A DNA stretch of 17,020 nt from Candidatus Altarchaeum sp. CG2_30_32_3053 (lineage in GTDB: Archaea > Altiarchaeota > Altiarchaeia > Altiarchaeales > Altiarchaeaceae): the NCBI GenBank assembly GCA_001873845.1, contig MNZY01000182.1, positions 1 through 17,020 on the forward strand, written 5' to 3'. Of the stretch, positions 13,450 through 17,020 are shown piece by piece. Numbering within the stretch: the first letter of the stretch is position 1; each line of letters starts with the position of its first letter. The notes under the pieces were generated by a model, which worked only from the letters and a program-made list of their open reading frames with translations, was not told where the DNA came from and searched no databases. A program made the translations under genes and the position numbers.

Positions 13450-14832
13450 TTAAACTAATTTATTTAATTCTTCATTTGCAATCCTTCTTCCGAATTCAAT
13501 TAATTCCTCTGCCTCGCTTTCTGTTTTTCCTTCTGCAAATATTCTGTAAATCTCCTCTGTCCACGATGGTCTGAATAAAATCCATCCGCTGCCGGATAAA
13601 ATTTTAACTCCGTCTGTCTCGTCAATTTTTGCATCGTTGTATTCTGTCCTGATTCTTTCTTTTATCGCCAGTGTTAATTTATTCTTTAATTCATCCTTAC
13701 ACTGAATTTTTTCCTTAATCTGGTAAAATTTCGGATAGTCCGCAATAATTTCCGAAAGTTTCTTCTTTTTGTCGTGCAAAATTTTTAAAATTTTGACAGC
13801 AGTTAATCCGCCTTCTCTTCCCAAATTCAGGGTTGGAAATATACTTCCTCCGTTTTCCTCAAATCCGAAAACCGCATTATTTTTCATTATTGCCCCGACA
13901 ACATCTGCTGCCCCAACCTTTGTTCTTATAATCCTTCCTCTGTGCTTTTCAGCAACATAATCAATTATTGCCGATGTGCTTATTCCCGTAACAACGATGT
14001 CGCCTTCTCTCATTAAATAATCTGCGATAATTGCTCCTGTTATGTCTCCCATAACATATTTCCCTTTATCGTCAACAAAAATACTCCGGTCTCCGTCTCC
14101 GTCAAATGCAACTCCCAAATCAGCATTTAATGTCTGAACAACCTTCATTAAATTTTCCAGATTTTTTTTGTCCGTCTCGGAAGGCCTGCCCGGAAAGAAT
14201 CCGTCCATCTGGGCATTGAGCGTTATAATTTTATGTCCCAGTTCCCTTAAGACCAGCGGCATAATATATGATTGTGCTCCGTGTCCCGTATCAACAATTA
14301 CGGTTAATTTTTCTTCTTTGCTTACTTTTATTCCTTCTCTTAAAAGCATTTCTTTATAAATTTTTCCGGCATCAGCAGCATAAATTTTTCCGATTTCATT
14401 CCACGAAGCCCTTTTAAATTTATCGCCAAAATATATATTTTCAAGCTCTTCTTCAATTTTCCCATAAACCTCGTTTCCATCGGGCATAAAAAATTTTATC
14501 CCGTTTCTGTCTATCGGAATATGTGAGCCGGTAATCATAATGCCTGCATCAAATTTATAAATTTTTTCCTTAACCGCGTACTGTATTGACGGTGTTGAAG
14601 TAATTCCAGAATCATAAACATCACATCCCGCAGAAAGCAATCCGCTGATTACGGCATTTTTTATCATATCCGATGATGTTCTTGGATCCGTCCCCACCAA
14701 AATATTTTTTGCATTAAATTTTTCATTCAGATAATTTCCAAACACGCAGGCGATTTTTGAGCAAAATTCAGGCGTTAAAAAGTCATTTGCGGTTCCTCTT
14801 ATTCCAGTTGTTCCGAATAGTTTTCCAACCAT
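13450..14832 (-). CDS. glmM: Alpha-D-phosphohexomutase (GlmM/ManB-like)
   Basis: 460 aa, the normal archaeal length. Interconverts hexose-6- and hexose-1-phosphates via a phosphoserine; archaeal members act as phosphoglucosamine or phosphomannomutases feeding UDP-GlcNAc or nucleotide-sugar supply. Domains in order: N-terminal FGTTGIRG (6-13); phosphoserine loop MITGSHIPIDRNG (99-111) with Ser103; metal site DGDGDR (244-249); sugar-binding loop FEENGGSIFP (324-333); C-terminal phosphate-binding loop RPSWTEE (421-427). In most relatives the last loop is RPSGTEP, so Gly to Trp and Pro to Glu are unusual; Arg421, Ser423 and Thr425 remain. The FEENGG form is common in archaeal GlmM, hence the symbol, but the substrate cannot be fixed from sequence. 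Convergent with the deaminase, with its stop directly against E3. Confidence 0.82.
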   Translation of the reverse strand: MVGKLFGTTGIRGTANDFLTPEFCSKIACVFGNYLNEKFNAKNILVGTDPRTSSDMIKNAVISGLLSAGCDVYDSGITSTPSIQYAVKEKIYKFDAGIMITGSHIPIDRNGIKFFMPDGNEVYGKIEEELENIYFGDKFKRASWNEIGKIYAADAGKIYKEMLLREGIKVSKEEKLTVIVDTGHGAQSYIMPLVLRELGHKIITLNAQMDGFFPGRPSETDKKNLENLMKVVQTLNADLGVAFDGDGDRSIFVDDKGKYVMGDITGAIIADYLMREGDIVVTGISTSAIIDYVAEKHRGRIIRTKVGAADVVGAIMKNNAVFGFEENGGSIFPTLNLGREGGLTAVKILKILHDKKKKLSEIIADYPKFYQIKEKIQCKDELKNKLTLAIKERIRTEYNDAKIDETDGVKILSGSGWILFRPSWTEEIYRIFAEGKTESEAEELIEFGRRIANEELNKLV

Positions 14833-15104
14833 TTTAATAAATTAGATTATAATAATCAAATCAAATTTTAATTATTTTTATGTTAGAAATTATATTTTTA
14901 ACTAATAAAAATTTAACCACTCATTTAAAATTTCACATAAGATGAATGTGGATGAGCACGGGAATATCGTTATATAGTAAAAATTTTTAACATAAATTTC
15001 ATAAAAACATAGAAATCAAAACAAATTATTAAAACCCATCTTTCCCAGCATCAAAAAATTACGATTAATTTTAAAAATTTACAAAATTAATTATGCTTAA
15101 CAAC

Positions 15105-15122
15105 AAAAATACGCTCACTATC
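15105..15122 (-). repeat. Solo copy of the E3 terminal box
   Basis: AAAAATACGCTCACTATC is an exact 18-base reverse-complement match to 13412-13429 in E3. The continuation to 15157 contains hairpin-unit-like sequence. Probably a remnant of the same repeat family upstream of glyS. Confidence 0.6.
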
Positions 15123-15225
15123 ATTTGGATATTTTTAAATCTTTGGGATTTGAAAATTACGCCCAAACATTTAAGCGGGAGTGGGAAACCCAGGTTAAAA
15201 GGAAAATTAAATTTTTAAAAAATAC

Positions 15226-15230
15226 GGAGG
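15226..15230 (+). promoter_or_regulatory. Shine-Dalgarno of glyS
   Basis: GGAGG lies ten bases before the ATG at 15241. It is the clearest ribosome binding site in the window. The other genes have only AT-rich sequence before their starts, which fits leaderless or coupled translation for them. Confidence 0.6.
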
Positions 15231-15240
15231 ATTTTCACAG

Positions 15241-16701
15241 ATGAAAATTTACGAAAAAATTTTAGACATCGCAAAGAGGCGGGGAATATTTTATCCGAGC
15301 TGTGAGATTTATGGAGGAATAAGCGGGTTTTATGACTACGGAACAACAGGAACACGGATAAAGAAGAATGTTGAGGACATCATAAGAAAGGCGTATCTGA
15401 TAGAGGAATACGGAAATTTCACCTGCTATGAAATTGATTGCCCGACCATGAGCGTTGAAGATGTATGGACAGCAAGCGGGCATGTGAAAAATTTCAGCGA
15501 TTTTATTGTGGAATGCAAGGAATGTAAAGAACCGTTTAGAGCAGACCATCTGGTTGAGGAAAATTTAAAAATTTCATGCGATGGAATGGGTGCAGAAGCA
15601 CTAACCGGCTTAATAAAGAACAGCAATTTAAAATGCAGGAAATGCGGAGGCGGGCTTAATGATGTCTATAACTACAATCTGATGTTCAGGACAGAAATCG
15701 CACCCGGCAAAAACAAACGAATTGGTTATATGCGGCCTGAAACCGCACAGTCAACTTATATTGCCTTTAAACGGCTGTGGGAAATTTCAAGAAAAAAACT
15801 GCCATTTGGGATTTTGCAGATAGGAAAATCATACCGCAACGAAATTTCTCCAAGACAATACATAATACGGTTGAGGGAATTCGCACAGGCAGAAATGGAA
15901 TTTTTTACAGATCCTGATGACAGGTTTGAGTATTTAAATTTAAAGGACGATGCGGCGATGAAAATTATGGACAAGAATGATAAAATTTCTGAAATTTCGG
16001 TTAAGGAAGCGCATAATCAGGGAATAATAAAAAACAGGGCGATTGCATACTTTTTACAGAAATCGGTAAATTTATTTGTCAGGATGGGAATTGATGGCAA
16101 ACGACTGCAGTTAAGACAGCATAAGGACTCTGAAAGGGCATTTTACAGCAAGGATACCTGGGATGTTGAGTTCATGAGTGCGTTGGGGAGGATTGAAATT
16201 GTCGGAGTTGCGGATAGAGGAAATTATGACCTGACTCGGCATGCGAATTACAGCCATGAACCAATGGAAATTTTCTGGAATAACAGGCGGTTTGTTCCAG
16301 GTGTTATTGAAGTTGCTTACGGGATTGACAGGCCAGTTTATTGTGTTGTTGAATCGTGTTATGTTGAAGAAAAGGACAAAAAAGGCAATGAACGGATATA
16401 TTTTAAATTTCCACCCGAAATTTCACCATACATAAGTGTATTTCCGCTGATGGCAAAGGAGGGACTTCCTGAAAAGGCGGGAGAGGTTATTGATGTTTTA
16501 AAGAAGGCAAATTTATACGCATTTTATGACGAATCCGGAAGTATTGGAAGGAGATATGCAAGAGCTGATGAAATCGGCGTAAGTTATGCAATAACAATTG
16601 ATTATGAGACATTAAAGGATAATACAGTTACAGTAAGATTCAGGGATACGAGAGAACAGAGGAGAGTGAAGATTGAAGAACTAGAAAAGGCAGTGAAATA
16701 A
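15241..16701 (+). CDS. glyS: Glycyl-tRNA synthetase (archaeal/eukaryotic alpha2 type)
   Basis: 486 aa; many archaeal GlyRS are nearer 560-580, so this is a compact form. Class II synthetase charging tRNA-Gly. N-terminal catalytic start GIFYPSCEIYGGISGFYDYG (15-34); zinc-type pairs CKEC (92-95) and CRKC (132-135); RPETAQ (165-170); motif 2 with SYRNEISPRQYIIRLREFAQ (197-216) and AEMEFF (217-222); motif 3 VPGVIEVAYGIDR (352-364); anticodon-binding domain about 395-484 (YISVFPLMAKE, then YDESGSIGRRYARADEIG). Motif 3 differs from the usual VPHVIEPS(F/Y)GIDR: His to Gly and Pro-Ser to Val-Ala, while Glu357 and Arg364 remain. The start is fixed by the GGAGG ten bases upstream and the usual short N-terminus. 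No gene follows closely for 285 bases. Confidence 0.93.
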   Translation: MKIYEKILDIAKRRGIFYPSCEIYGGISGFYDYGTTGTRIKKNVEDIIRKAYLIEEYGNFTCYEIDCPTMSVEDVWTASGHVKNFSDFIVECKECKEPFRADHLVEENLKISCDGMGAEALTGLIKNSNLKCRKCGGGLNDVYNYNLMFRTEIAPGKNKRIGYMRPETAQSTYIAFKRLWEISRKKLPFGILQIGKSYRNEISPRQYIIRLREFAQAEMEFFTDPDDRFEYLNLKDDAAMKIMDKNDKISEISVKEAHNQGIIKNRAIAYFLQKSVNLFVRMGIDGKRLQLRQHKDSERAFYSKDTWDVEFMSALGRIEIVGVADRGNYDLTRHANYSHEPMEIFWNNRRFVPGVIEVAYGIDRPVYCVVESCYVEEKDKKGNERIYFKFPPEISPYISVFPLMAKEGLPEKAGEVIDVLKKANLYAFYDESGSIGRRYARADEIGVSYAITIDYETLKDNTVTVRFRDTREQRRVKIEELEKAVK

Positions 16702-16986
16702 ATGAATAAATGAAACAGGAATATGAAATTTTATTAATTTATTAAAATTTAAATGCGAAAATATGAAAACCAGATTATTCCAAAATTTCGTTACCCGCAA
16801 ACCTCCAAAGATGTGCTAATATCTTTTTTTACAAAAATTTAGAGTTAAATATTGAAAATGAAATATAATCTACTTTCTTTTTGTGTATAACCATCTAATC
16901 AAGTTTAAAGTATTCTTTCTTATCCAATTTCTTCTTTTAATAGTACAAATCAAAGAATTTAAAAAGATTATTGCCTAATTACTTTT
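16702..16986. other. AT-rich intergenic gap
   Basis: No ORF, RNA or array unit is supported here. A pyrimidine-rich stretch occurs at about 16871-16938. The final part holds the candidate promoter of the next gene. Confidence 0.4.
16958..16965 (+). promoter_or_regulatory. Candidate TATA box for the gene at the window end
   Basis: TTTAAAAA is centred about 25-26 bases before the ATG at 16987, the spacing expected for a leaderless archaeal transcript. This rests on spacing and composition only. Confidence 0.35.
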
Positions 16987-17020
16987 ATGGCAAAAAAGAA
17001 ACCAGAATTTAGGACCATAA
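16987..17020 (+). CDS. Start of an unidentified gene (truncated)
   Basis: ATG at 16987 opens an uninterrupted frame to the window end, encoding MAKKKPEFRTI. The lysine-rich start fits a nucleic-acid-binding or ribosomal-type protein, but eleven residues do not identify it. The well-spaced TATA-like element upstream makes a real start plausible. Confidence 0.4.
   Translation, partial: MAKKKPEFRTI

Larger units (their letters stand above)
14833..15240. other. Divergent intergenic region before glyS
   Basis: A 408-base AT-rich gap between the divergent glmM and glyS. No gene is supported; a 12-codon ORF at 14941-14976 is too short to credit. It contains a relic element box (15105-15122), followed at 15129-15157 by ATTTTTAAATC and TTTGGGATTTGAAAAT, which look like a decayed array unit, then a small TGGGAAACCCA hairpin (15182-15192). 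Promoters for both genes must lie here, but I cannot fix them. Confidence 0.5.

Noticed and set aside
14938..14977. C/D box sRNA suggested by GATGA motifs
   Set aside because: No matching CTGA D box at a suitable distance and no clear guide spacing.

Overview
The window is AT-rich DNA from an archaeon. Archaeal markers are a Cdc48/VAT-type AAA ATPase, a eukaryote/archaeal-type glycyl-tRNA synthetase, a RibL-type FAD synthetase, a PurP-type ATP-grasp ligase, a tRNA-Tyr with a C1-G72 pair and an intron in a bulge-helix-bulge setting, and no encoded CCA on the tRNAs. The gene set resembles that of methanogen-related or Altiarchaeum-like lineages, but I cannot place the species from sequence alone.

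Layout. 1-259: non-coding, with a small inverted-repeat element. 260-1165: dihydrodipicolinate synthase family gene (dapA). 1253-4312: a Cdc48 homologue with three AAA modules instead of two. 4313-5271: non-coding, mostly a mosaic element built of chained hairpins (E1). 5272-6267 (minus): PurP. 6398-6469 and 6506-6620 (minus): tRNA-Asp(GTC) and intron-containing tRNA-Tyr(GTA). 6711-10448 (plus): a tightly packed run of a 38-aa membrane peptide, ribL, a secreted cysteine-rich thioredoxin-like protein with two tandem repeats, pheA with an ACT domain, and a purine nucleoside phosphorylase of MTAP/MTIP type. 10449-11480: three nested or adjacent inverted-repeat elements, including a second hairpin array (E2). 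11481-12731: a DadD/MtaD-type amidohydrolase interrupted by one in-frame TAA. 12744-13448: a terminator-like hairpin and a third hairpin array (E3), an inverted copy of E1. 13450-14832 (minus): a phosphohexomutase (GlmM-like). 15241-16701: glyS. 16987 to the window end: the first codons of another gene.

How the genes fit together. PurP makes a late purine intermediate. The phosphorylase and the deaminase match two steps of the archaeal methylthioadenosine/5'-deoxyadenosine salvage route (deamination, then phosphorolysis of the inosine product). RibL makes FAD. DapA and PheA belong to amino-acid synthesis, and GlmM to amino-sugar supply for surface glycans. The secreted protein carries seven evenly spaced N-glycosylation sequons. 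None of this forms a single dedicated system.

The two most unusual items are (1) the three-ATPase Cdc48, whose middle module is a D2-type core joined to a D1-type lid, as one unequal crossover would produce, and (2) an intergenic repeat family made of alternating hairpins with constant linkers and complementary stem changes. Two of its copies (E1, E3) lie in inverted orientation between convergent genes. I found no CRISPR array, transposase, integrase or recognisable defence operon.
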